Assembly: GCA_004213235.1 (NCBI GenBank)
Contig: SHAI01000148.1
Span: forward strand, 1 to 6,231
DNA from: Parvularculaceae bacterium
GTDB taxonomy: Bacteria; Pseudomonadota; Alphaproteobacteria; Caulobacterales; Parvularculaceae
Length of the DNA: 6,231 nucleotides
Direction: 5' to 3'
Shown here: one piece after another, positions 1-6,231 of the stretch
Layout of the letters: every line of letters starts with the position of its first letter
Numbering within the stretch: the stretch's first letter is position 1
Made by a program: the position numbers and the translations under genes
Notes under the pieces: generated by a model
The model's database searches: none
Told to the model about the DNA's origin: nothing
The model's input: the letters and a program-made list of their open reading frames with translations, nothing else

Positions 1-61
1 CCATTTCTTGAGCCGCCATGGCGGGGCGCATTTTTTGCGCTTGACGTCCGGGACTTTGTAT

Positions 62-123
62 GTGACAGTTGTATGACAGTTATATGTCGTTTTATGAACG
101 GTAAGATGACGGGAGTATGACAC
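62..123 (-). promoter_or_regulatory. Array of six PhoB-type half sites (extended pho box), oriented leftward
   Basis: Read on the minus strand, positions 79 to 62 give CTGTCAT-ACAA-CTGTCAC, which matches the classical pho-box consensus (two CTGTCAT heptamers separated by a 4-bp AT-rich spacer) at all but one position. Further heptamers continue upstream on that strand: ACGACAT (90-84), CGTTCAT (100-94), CCGTCAT (112-106) and GTGTCAT (123-117). Start-to-start spacings are 11, 11, 10, 12 and 11 bp, about one helical turn, as expected for tandem PhoB dimers. In known Pho promoters the CTGTCAT strand is the transcribed direction. The array should therefore serve a gene to the left of the window, with the best pair nearest that gene. 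No clear -10 element is visible between 61 and 30. Activation of the rightward gene at 259 is less likely from the orientation. The pattern is seen directly; PhoB control is inferred from known consensus. Confidence 0.68.
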
Positions 124-258
124 TTCGGTAGGAATGCGCACTCTTTGCAGGTTTGTCCGGCGATTAACGCAATGGGCTGCCAAGCTGTAGAAACCAGGTG
201 CCGGCATGCCAGAGCCGCGGTGACGTTACGCAAGAAGATAATTAATAAGGAAAAACAG

Positions 259-612
259 ATGCGTAAGATGATTTTAGCGGCGTGCGCCGCGGTATTTGGA
301 CTTTTCTGCAGCGTTCAGGCGATGGCGCAGGATTTTAGCGATGTGCCCAATGGCTATGAGGCCATGACGGTGGGTTACATAAAATCACGTATGGATAACC
401 CGCGCGGCGCGCAGGTGTCGTTTTATGGTGAGCCCTATCCAATCTATGTCGATATCGGTCGGTATCGCGATGTGCCGGGATGGGCGGTCGAAGTATCTGT
501 TCGTTCAAGCCTGCGCTCAGGGCGTAGCGGCTTTGCGGACTATACCGTAATCTTTGTGAACGGTCAGCCGGTCGCGTTGAGCGAAGACGATGTGGACTTT
601 GTTGACGCTTAA
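259..612 (+). CDS. Small secreted (periplasmic) protein of unknown function
   Basis: A 117-residue protein. The start at 259 was chosen because AAGGAA (247-252) sits six bases upstream and because it places a classic signal peptide at the N-terminus: MRK, then a hydrophobic stretch to about residue 20, then AMA before Q24 as the likely signal peptidase I site. The frame is open further upstream to a TTG at 145, but that extension has no ribosome binding site and would bury the signal peptide. The mature part is about 94 residues, acidic at the end, with no cysteine and no obvious catalytic motif. The section around residues 40-75 (KSRMDNPRGAQVSFYGEPYP, then a Y-x-D and a VPGWAVEV stretch) recalls small exported proteins with a short helix-DPxSA-like segment followed by beta strands, but I cannot name a family. 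It is a single-gene unit followed by a hairpin terminator, and its function is unknown. Confidence 0.8.
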   Translation: MRKMILAACAAVFGLFCSVQAMAQDFSDVPNGYEAMTVGYIKSRMDNPRGAQVSFYGEPYPIYVDIGRYRDVPGWAVEVSVRSSLRSGRSGFADYTVIFVNGQPVALSEDDVDFVDA

Positions 613-634
613 AACGAAACAATGATCGTGAAAT

Positions 635-667
635 AGCGGTGCGCCGACGGCGTGCCGCTTGTCATTT
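635..667 (+). terminator. Likely intrinsic terminator of the small secreted-protein gene
   Basis: Positions 635-645 and 649-659 form an 11-bp stem in RNA (nine Watson-Crick pairs and two G-U pairs) around a 3-base loop. The stem starts 22 bases after the stop codon at 612 and is followed by TTGTCATTTT, a broken T-tract. The stem is very strong but the T-tract is imperfect. It lies between the secreted-protein gene and typA, which suggests the two are transcribed separately. Confidence 0.6.
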
Positions 668-700
668 TCAGCAAAAGGGGTAGACGAGCGGTGAGCCGCC

Positions 701-2650
701 ATGATTGTGCGGCGCAGCAGGTTGGACAGCGATGATTCCAGCCGCGCAGGAAAGGCCGCCGTTTTGTCCCAGTCACCGCTTTCAAAAAAGCCATCGCTCC
801 CAAGCGTTACACCACATTCCATTCGCAACATTGCGATCATTGCCCATGTTGACCATGGGAAAACCACGCTGGTTGACGAAATGCTGCGCCAATCGGGGGC
901 TATTCGCGAAAACGCCGAGATGGCCGAACGCGCGATGGACTCAAACGATATCGAGCGTGAGCGCGGGATTACGATCCTGGCGAAATGCACCAGCGTTCTT
1001 TGGGGCGATGCAGACGAGGCGGTCCGGCTCAATATTGTCGATACCCCCGGTCATGCCGACTTCGGCGGCGAGGTTGAGCGCATTCTTTCCATGGTGGATG
1101 GGTGCCTCCTGCTGGTGGATGCTGCCGAAGGACCGATGCCACAAACCAAATTCGTTCTTTCCAAGGCCTTGAAACTGGGTTTGCGCCCGATCCTTGTTTT
1201 AAACAAAATAGATCGTCCGAGTGCGGATCCTGATGCGGCACTTGATGCGGCTTTCGACTTGTTCGCAGCGCTTGGTGCGAGTGATGAACAATTGGATTTT
1301 CCGGTGCTCTACGCGTCCGGCCGTGATGGTTGGGCTGATCGCGATATTGACGGGCCGCGACAGGATTTGACCCCGCTTTTTGAGACCATTGCTGCCCATG
1401 TGCCGGCACCGACCGTTGCCAAAGGGGCGGCGGAGGCCCCATTTCAGATGTTGGCGACAACGCTGGAGGCTGATCCCTATCTCGGTCGCATCCTTACCGG
1501 CCGGGTGATTGCAGGGGTGGCGCGTCCTGGTGAAACCTTAAAAGCGCTCGGCCGTGATGGGAAGGAAATAGAACGGGTACGAATTACAAAGGTGTTGGCA
1601 TTTCGCGGACTGAAACGACAGCCCGTGGATGAGGCGGGACCTGGTGATATTATTGCACTTGCCGGTTATCAAAAGGCCTCCGTTGCGGATACGCTGTGCG
1701 ATCTGTCAATGAGCGATGCAATTGCGGCGCAACCAATTGATCCGCCAACCCTTTCGGTGACGCTGGCGGCAAATGATTCTCCGCTTGCCGGCAAGGAAGG
1801 CGATAAAGTTCAATCCCGCGTCATTCGCGACCGTCTGTTGCGGCAGGCTGAAGGGGATGTTGCCATCCGCGTCAGCGATGCCCCCGATGGTGACGGCATG
1901 GAAGTTGCTGGCCGCGGTGAGCTTCAGCTCGGTGTCCTGATTGAAAATATGCGCCGGGAAGGGTTTGAGATGTCCGTATCGCGTCCGCGTGTTGTGACGC
2001 AGACAGATGAAAGTGGACAATTGCTGGAGCCGATCGAGGAAGTCGTTATTGATGTGGATGATGACTATTCCGGCGCGGTCATCGAAACACTGAACCGGCG
2101 CAAGGCCGATCTGCAGGAGATGATCCCTGCGGGCGCGGGCAAAACGCGGATCGTATTGCATGCGCCAGCGCGCGCGCTGATTGGGTATCATGGGCAATTC
2201 CTCACTGACACCCGCGGGACCGGCGTCATGAACCGATCCTTCCTCAAATACGCCCCGCACCGCGGCGCGATCGAAGGGCGCCGCAATGGCGTGCTCATTT
2301 CCAATGGCGGTGGCACGGCGGTGCCATATGCGCTTTGGAATCTGGAGGAACGCGGTGTCATGCTCATCGGCGCAGGTGAGGCGGTTTATCAAGGCATGAT
2401 TATCGGCGAAAACGCCAAAGATGACGATCTTGATGTGAACCCGCTCAAGGCCAAGCAACTGACCAATATCCGCGCTGCAGGAAAAGATGATGCGGTAAAG
2501 CTTACCCCGCCGCGCCGTCTCAGCCTTGAACAGGCAATCGCTTATATTGAAGACGATGAATTGGTTGAGGTGACGCCAAAATCCATCCGCTTACGGAAAA
2601 GGGAGCTTGTACCGCATATGCGCAAAAAGCGCGCAAAAGCGGCATTGTAG
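701..2650 (+). CDS. typA: Translational GTPase TypA/BipA
   Basis: A ribosome-binding GTPase of the EF-G/LepA superfamily, involved in 50S subunit maturation and in stress and low-temperature adaptation in studied bacteria; it acts in the cytoplasm. Numbering from the ATG at 701, the G motifs are all intact: G1 AHVDHGKT (48-55), G2 RGITI with T91, G3 DTPGH (114-118), G4 NKID (168-171) and G5 ASG (205-207). The beta-barrel domain II follows (about 245-340), then the EF-G-like domain with GRGELQLGVLIENMRREGFE (404-423), and the BipA-specific C-terminal domain with LTNIRAAGKDDAVKLTPPRR (587-606), the signature that separates it from LepA and EF-G. The protein has 649 residues against roughly 605-615 usual; the excess is about 40 residues ahead of IRNIAII. 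The ATG follows an in-frame TGA at 692 and has only a weak GGTGAG site. A TTG at 764, eight bases after AGGAAAGG (748-755), is a credible alternative start giving 628 residues. Single gene; the next gene converges on it. Confidence 0.96.
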   Translation: MIVRRSRLDSDDSSRAGKAAVLSQSPLSKKPSLPSVTPHSIRNIAIIAHVDHGKTTLVDEMLRQSGAIRENAEMAERAMDSNDIERERGITILAKCTSVLWGDADEAVRLNIVDTPGHADFGGEVERILSMVDGCLLLVDAAEGPMPQTKFVLSKALKLGLRPILVLNKIDRPSADPDAALDAAFDLFAALGASDEQLDFPVLYASGRDGWADRDIDGPRQDLTPLFETIAAHVPAPTVAKGAAEAPFQMLATTLEADPYLGRILTGRVIAGVARPGETLKALGRDGKEIERVRITKVLAFRGLKRQPVDEAGPGDIIALAGYQKASVADTLCDLSMSDAIAAQPIDPPTLSVTLAANDSPLAGKEGDKVQSRVIRDRLLRQAEGDVAIRVSDAPDGDGMEVAGRGELQLGVLIENMRREGFEMSVSRPRVVTQTDESGQLLEPIEEVVIDVDDDYSGAVIETLNRRKADLQEMIPAGAGKTRIVLHAPARALIGYHGQFLTDTRGTGVMNRSFLKYAPHRGAIEGRRNGVLISNGGGTAVPYALWNLEERGVMLIGAGEAVYQGMIIGENAKDDDLDVNPLKAKQLTNIRAAGKDDAVKLTPPRRLSLEQAIAYIEDDELVEVTPKSIRLRKRELVPHMRKKRAKAAL

Positions 2651-2677
2651 GCACCAAAACTTTTTGTGGGGCATTCG

Positions 2678-2698
2678 GCGTCGAAGGCTTCTTCGCGC
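2678..2698. terminator. Hairpin between convergent typA and nucleoside transporter genes
   Basis: GCG (2678-2680) and CGAAG (2682-2686) pair with CTTCG (2691-2695) and CGC (2696-2698), with one bulged T and a 4-base loop, giving an 8-bp stem. It lies inside the 108-bp gap between two converging stop codons, where a shared terminator is expected. Neither strand has a T-run directly after the stem, so it is not a textbook intrinsic terminator. It may only stabilise 3' ends. Confidence 0.3.
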
Positions 2699-2758
2699 GT
2701 ACAAAACTTGCCCATCAAAACGCAGGAAATCATCATGCCAGCAATGCGCGGCGGGTGA

Positions 2759-4045
2759 TTATCCGACCCAGATAAGGCCGATTACGGAACCGGTCATAAG
2801 GGTTGCAAGCGTGCCGGCGATGAGCGCCTTGGGGGCAAGGGACAGAAAATCTGCACGCCGGTCCGGGGCGATGGCGGTTAGCCCGCCAATGACAATGCCG
2901 AGGCTGGAAATGTTCGCAAAGCCGCATAGCGCGTAGATCAGGATAAGCTCGGTCCGCTCTGAAAAGACGTCGGGCGGCGTTTGCGCAAGCGCCACATAGG
3001 CTATTAGCTCGTTCAGTGCCGTTTTTATGCCCATGAGTGCGCCAGCATCAAATGCCTCTTTCCATGGTGCGCCGGTCAACCACATGAGCGGTGCAAAGAC
3101 CCAGCCCAGCATTCGCTCCAGGGTGAGGGGGGCACCAAAGACATCCGGTGCGCTGCTTAGAATGATGTTTACCAATGCGGCAAGGGCAGTGAAGGCAATC
3201 AGTGATGCGATGATATTGAGGTAGAGTTTTAGCCCGTCGCTTACGCCAGTCATGAAAGCATCCATGCTGCTGGCATATTTAAAATCATCGGCCGCATTTG
3301 AAGCTGTGGGGGTTTCTGCGTCCGTTGGCGGCATCATGATTTGCGCCATGAGGATCGATGCGGGCACGGAAATCAACGAGGCGACGATGATATGGCCGAG
3401 GACGGATGGCTGTACCGGTTCCAGGATGGTTGCGTAAAGCACCATCACAGAGCCGGCGACAGTCGCAAAGCCACCGGAAATAACCACGAAGAGTTCCGCC
3501 CGGGAAAGCTTTGAAAGGAAGGCGCGGATCAGGAGGGGGGCCTCTGTTTGGCCAAGAAAAGTGTTTGCCGCGGCGCACAGGGATACGGCACCGCCAACGC
3601 CGAACACCCCGGTCAGCAGCCGGGCAAAGCCGCGAATAAAAATTTTCAGTACACCCATGTGCCAGAGCAGGGCGGAAAGCCCGGAAAAGAAAATCACCAA
3701 GGGAAGGGCGCGAAAGGCGAAGTTGAACATCGCCCCTTCGTCTGTCACCTTAAAGGGGGCATCACCGCCACCAAGATGGCCAAAAACAAATGATGTTCCC
3801 GCCTCGGTCGCTTGTTGTAGTGCCGCAACCACGACGTTCAGAAAAGACAGCGCGTCGCGGATGCCGGGGATGTAGAGCAAGCCCGCCGCAATGATGATCT
3901 GGGCGAGAATCGTCCAAGCAAGGCGCACTGCCGGGATATGGCGTTTGTTCTCTGAACATGCCCACGCGATTGCGGCAAAGGCAAACAGGCCAGCAAGGCT
4001 CTGCAGGCGGAGACCCAAATCCGTACTTTCAAGGATCACATCCAT
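2759..4045 (-). CDS. Concentrative nucleoside transporter (CNT/NupC family)
   Basis: An inner-membrane protein of 428 residues that imports nucleosides with a cation (Na+ or H+), a salvage function. The start at 4045 was chosen because a strong GGAGG (4054-4058) lies eight bases ahead; the frame is open to 4135 but that stretch lacks a site and is hydrophilic. Family signatures are clear: GQTEAP (165-170) in the first re-entrant hairpin region, NELIAY (345-350), and CGFANISS (374-381). By comparison with the Vibrio cholerae CNT structure, Q166, T167, E168, E346, N378 and S381 line the nucleoside site. Hydrophobic segments occur throughout, including about 15-30, 45-60, 112-127, 185-205, 217-236, 275-297, 368-392 and 405-426. 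Length is close to the 400-425 usual. The gene stands alone and converges with typA; no other salvage gene is visible. Family assignment is firm; the coupling ion and substrate range cannot be read from the sequence with certainty. Confidence 0.94.
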   Translation of the reverse strand: MDVILESTDLGLRLQSLAGLFAFAAIAWACSENKRHIPAVRLAWTILAQIIIAAGLLYIPGIRDALSFLNVVVAALQQATEAGTSFVFGHLGGGDAPFKVTDEGAMFNFAFRALPLVIFFSGLSALLWHMGVLKIFIRGFARLLTGVFGVGGAVSLCAAANTFLGQTEAPLLIRAFLSKLSRAELFVVISGGFATVAGSVMVLYATILEPVQPSVLGHIIVASLISVPASILMAQIMMPPTDAETPTASNAADDFKYASSMDAFMTGVSDGLKLYLNIIASLIAFTALAALVNIILSSAPDVFGAPLTLERMLGWVFAPLMWLTGAPWKEAFDAGALMGIKTALNELIAYVALAQTPPDVFSERTELILIYALCGFANISSLGIVIGGLTAIAPDRRADFLSLAPKALIAGTLATLMTGSVIGLIWVG

Positions 4046-4151
4046 GGGCGTTTCCTCCGCCGTTACCGCTTGCCGTCGTAAAGGAACGCCATCGTCTGTA
4101 GCGCGGTGCGCGCATAAGTCGAGCCTGAATGACATGAAGCGCGCAAGGGCG

Positions 4152-4180
4152 CTTGCCGAATGGGGGATTTTCTCCTATGC
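4152..4180 (+). promoter_or_regulatory. Promoter of tRNA-Arg
   Basis: CTTGCC (4152-4157) and CTATGC (4175-4180) are separated by exactly 17 bp and resemble the CTTGAC-N17-CTATAT pattern of alphaproteobacterial housekeeping promoters. Transcription would begin about 4187, roughly ten bases ahead of the mature tRNA. An inverted repeat (4137-4142 with 4149-4154) overlaps the left edge of the -35 element. Confidence 0.6.
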
Positions 4181-4196
4181 AGAGCGCCACGTCGCT

Positions 4197-4273
<77 letters not shown>

Positions 4274-4303
4274 TTTGCCTGATTAAAAATGCTTTCGTTT
4301 TGA

Positions 4304-4795
4304 TCCCGTCAAAACCGCCTTGGCTCGGTTGTGGCGGTGACGGACCGGGCGGGCAGTGTCGTTGACCAGTTCACCTATGCGCCCTATGGGGCGGCTGGCG
4401 GGGCGGATGACGGGTTTCCGTTCCGGTTCACGGGGCAAAAGCTCGACCCCGAGACGGGTTTCTACTATTATAAAGCCCGCTACTATGACCCGGAAACAGG
4501 GAGGTTCTTACAGACAGACCCGATTGGGTGCGCGGACCAGCAAAATCTGTATGCGTATGTTTGGAACGATCCGGTCAACTTCTTCGATCCCTTTGGTCTT
4601 TACACCTCATGCGCTGACTATAGCGATGCAGGAAATTCTGGACCGTGCACTGAGATTGAGCGAAGTTTTCGGGACTTTTTTGAGAATTGGTTACTATTGA
4701 AAATCGAAGCTTATTCCCGCAAACCTGCCCGGCGCAATAGTCCCGTTACGGTCAATCCAGTAAGGGCAGTCCATAACCAACCAATAAGAATGTAA
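4304..4795 (+). pseudogene. 5'-truncated Rhs/YD-repeat protein: RHS-associated core and short C-terminal tail
   Basis: Full Rhs proteins are large (often over 1000 residues) shells of YD repeats that deliver a variable C-terminal toxin. Here only the distal end remains. The frame opens after a TGA at 4301 and reads QNRLGSVVAVTD at once, a typical mid-repeat Rhs sequence. From the GTG at 4331 (residue 1) it continues with QFTYAPYG (13-20), FRFTGQ (31-36), YYYKARYYDPETGRFLQTD (45-63), and NLYAYVWNDPVNFFDPFGL (72-90), which includes the PxxxxDPxGL motif that ends the conserved core. Residues 91-154 are a variable tail with no recognised toxin motif. No ribosome binding site precedes the GTG, and the homology starts in mid-repeat about 30 bp after the tRNA, so I read it as a remnant rather than an intact 154-residue gene (4331-4795). 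The last 85 bp overlap the convergent minus-strand gene, so the end of the tail may be chance read-through. A shed orphan tip for recombination with another rhs locus is an alternative. Confidence 0.75.
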
Positions 4796-6231
4796 ACCCC
4801 TTTCAAGACCTCATAAGTCCGCGGGTCTTTGCCCCAGATTAGTAGACGCTCTACCAGCCCGGAAGATTCTTGATACGCAGTTCTAACTGACTCTGGGACG
4901 GGAGCGATTCTGCAGCGATGGCTTTGCTGAAAATCAACAAAAGGAATGAATAAATCGGCCGAGTACATGAAAAAATCAGCAACGCCTTTACAACTTGTTG
5001 GATACAGTTGTGCGTGTTGCGCTGCGGCTGGGTTTGCTTCTCCATCTGAGATTAAAAGACCATTCCGCTCAAGCGCGCCTGCGCAAATCATACCGATACA
5101 GACCAATACGATCATTCCCAAACACGCACGTAGCCATCCATAACCATATCGAAAACCACACCGAAGCGTAAAATGACCGATTTTGAGACCCACGCCTGTT
5201 AGGAAACAAGCTGCCTCCGCCTCCTCGACTTTATGCTTTGTTTGAATCCAGCGCATGGCAATTTCTTTGGCAACATCTGCTTCTCCGGACCGGTCCGTAA
5301 TCGCAATCAAATGACGATAGGGCTGAGCACAATAGTTCTCATAATTATAAACGGTCTCACCTGTTTCTTTGCTGACAAGCTGTCTATTAATCCATTCAAT
5401 TCTTTCTTCTGCGATTAAAGTATTTGACCGCGCTCTATATCGAACTGTTTCCAAAGGTGAATTCGATGAATTTGCACCCGCGTCATTATCAACCGATGTT
5501 TTAAGCCCACTTTTTTTAGATAATTTGGAAAACTCATCGTGTTTAGTACTTCCTTTTATTTTCGTGTCTTCAGTCTTAAGCGTCTCGATATCCTGAAAAA
5601 TCGAATCGTAAGTAAAATTCTCAAGTTCAATACGTACTTTTTTCCTTTCCGTGCGTTCAGTCTGGTCGCAGAAATTGAATGACCAAGCAGTGCCGTTCAG
5701 ATCGTCTAGAATCGAAGCGTCCGTATTTCTCAGGTCGATTCGATAAGGATTTATCCTTAATCGATAACCTCTGTCACCTTTTGTGAGAACGTCGAATTCA
5801 CCATCGCGCTCACGGGAAACAAACTCTAAAACTGCTGGAGATAACTTTTCTTGTTCGTCTGAATCTGAAAACAAAGGTTCAGGTATTTTCTTTGAGGGAT
5901 GAAATAGTCCTGATGTGATGGGAATAAAGTTTTTGTTGACCAGTTGGGTCTTGCCATCAAGTGTAATTGGCGCTTCATCTTCCTTGATGATTTCGCCCGT
6001 ATGCTTGACAATAAACAAACTCAGAAAATAGAATCCCTGATGAAGGGTGACACCACGCGCCTGATACCCTTCTTCATGAGGCGTAACCTTAAACTGCAAC
6101 CACCCTGGCTCTTCAGTTAGATTGCAGCGCTCTGGAAATTCTTCAGCGAGGTCGTCTTTACCTGACAAATCAAGCCGCCGTTGCTCAGCTGTCAATTTCA
6201 TCCATAAATCTTGCAACTCTTTTGGGTCACT
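4711..6231 (-). CDS. Membrane-anchored protein of unknown function with C-terminal two-helix module (5' end not in window)
   Basis: The frame is open to the right edge of the window (its last codons there read SDPKE before a TTG at 6216), so the true start may lie outside; an ATG at 6201 is the first internal candidate but lacks a good ribosome binding site. Numbering from 6216 (501 residues): a hydrophilic, charged N-terminal part (1-355) with a short RLRINPYRIDLRNTDAS stretch and FTYDSI (201-206); a Ser/Lys/Asp-rich low-complexity linker (about 213-257); CAQPYRHLIAI (296-306); a first membrane helix (362-381); a loop of about 90 residues with Cys409 and Cys435 and SADLFIPFVDFQQ (419-431); and a second helix ending GLLRR (472-496). 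This order (FTYD, QPY, helix, sLDLFLPxVDL-like motif, GWxxTxLxxxGxTGLxRR-like end) recalls a family of uncharacterised bacterial membrane proteins that often carry pentapeptide or beta-helix N-terminal parts; this recognition is from memory. Base composition is visibly more AT-rich than typA or the transporter, suggesting transfer. Role unknown. Confidence 0.78.
   Translation of the reverse strand, partial: SDPKELQDLWMKLTAEQRRLDLSGKDDLAEEFPERCNLTEEPGWLQFKVTPHEEGYQARGVTLHQGFYFLSLFIVKHTGEIIKEDEAPITLDGKTQLVNKNFIPITSGLFHPSKKIPEPLFSDSDEQEKLSPAVLEFVSRERDGEFDVLTKGDRGYRLRINPYRIDLRNTDASILDDLNGTAWSFNFCDQTERTERKKVRIELENFTYDSIFQDIETLKTEDTKIKGSTKHDEFSKLSKKSGLKTSVDNDAGANSSNSPLETVRYRARSNTLIAEERIEWINRQLVSKETGETVYNYENYCAQPYRHLIAITDRSGEADVAKEIAMRWIQTKHKVEEAEAACFLTGVGLKIGHFTLRCGFRYGYGWLRACLGMIVLVCIGMICAGALERNGLLISDGEANPAAAQHAQLYPTSCKGVADFFMYSADLFIPFVDFQQSHRCRIAPVPESVRTAYQESSGLVERLLIWGKDPRTYEVLKGVYILIGWLWTALTGLTVTGLLRRAGLRE

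Noticed and set aside
13..36. CCGCCATGGCGG palindrome followed by a T-run, considered as a terminator of a gene to the left
   Set aside because: The perfect palindrome leaves only a 4-bp stem once a loop is allowed, and the T-run starts six bases later. A short leftward open frame from an ATG at 31 also exists, so the context cannot be judged from the window.
517..1032. 171-residue minus-strand open frame over the secreted-protein 3' end and typA start
   Set aside because: It runs antisense through a terminator hairpin and the TypA G1/G2 motifs, and its product is low in recognisable features.
1706..2458. 250-residue open frame on the minus strand within typA
   Set aside because: It is fully antisense to strongly conserved TypA sequence, has no ribosome binding site or recognisable domain, and its reading frame follows from the GC-rich codon pattern of typA.
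4298..4314. TTTTGA-tcccg-TCAAAA inverted repeat after the tRNA, considered as a terminator
   Set aside because: The stem is only 6 bp and AT-rich with no T-run on the plus strand; it is too weak to call, though it does sit at the Rhs junction.

Overview
The window looks like a piece of a bacterial chromosome, most likely from an alphaproteobacterium. The tRNA promoter resembles the alphaproteobacterial CTTGAC-N17-CTATAT type, and the conserved genes are moderately GC-rich with strong Shine-Dalgarno sites. No ribosomal RNA or other strong taxonomic marker is present, so this placement is an inference.

Layout from left to right. Positions 1-258 are non-coding on the + strand and carry an array of PhoB-type half sites (62-123) that points leftward, toward a gene outside the window. 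A small secreted protein of unknown function follows (259-612, +), closed by a GC-rich hairpin that looks like an intrinsic terminator (635-667). Next is typA/bipA, a ribosome-associated translational GTPase (701-2650, +). It converges on a concentrative nucleoside transporter of the CNT/NupC family (2759-4045, -). A 108-bp convergent spacer with a hairpin separates the two. A complete tRNA-Arg(CCG) gene with its own promoter lies at 4197-4273 (+).

Just 3' of the tRNA the character changes. A reading frame starting about 30 bp after the tRNA CCA matches only the last part of an Rhs/YD-repeat protein: the RHS-associated core ending in the PxxxxDPxGL motif, plus a 64-residue tail (to 4795). Everything that should precede it is missing. 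Its tail overlaps, convergently, a large minus-strand gene (4711 to beyond 6231) that is visibly more AT-rich. That gene encodes a membrane-anchored protein of unknown function with a recognisable C-terminal two-helix module. Taken together, tRNA, truncated Rhs end and AT-rich unknown gene suggest the edge of a genomic island or rearrangement hot spot, although no integrase or duplicated tRNA end is visible here.

The left part (typA, CNT, tRNA) is ordinary housekeeping sequence and the genes do not form one pathway. The most noteworthy items are the extended pho-box array at the left edge, the tRNA/Rhs-remnant junction, and the unknown membrane protein on the right.
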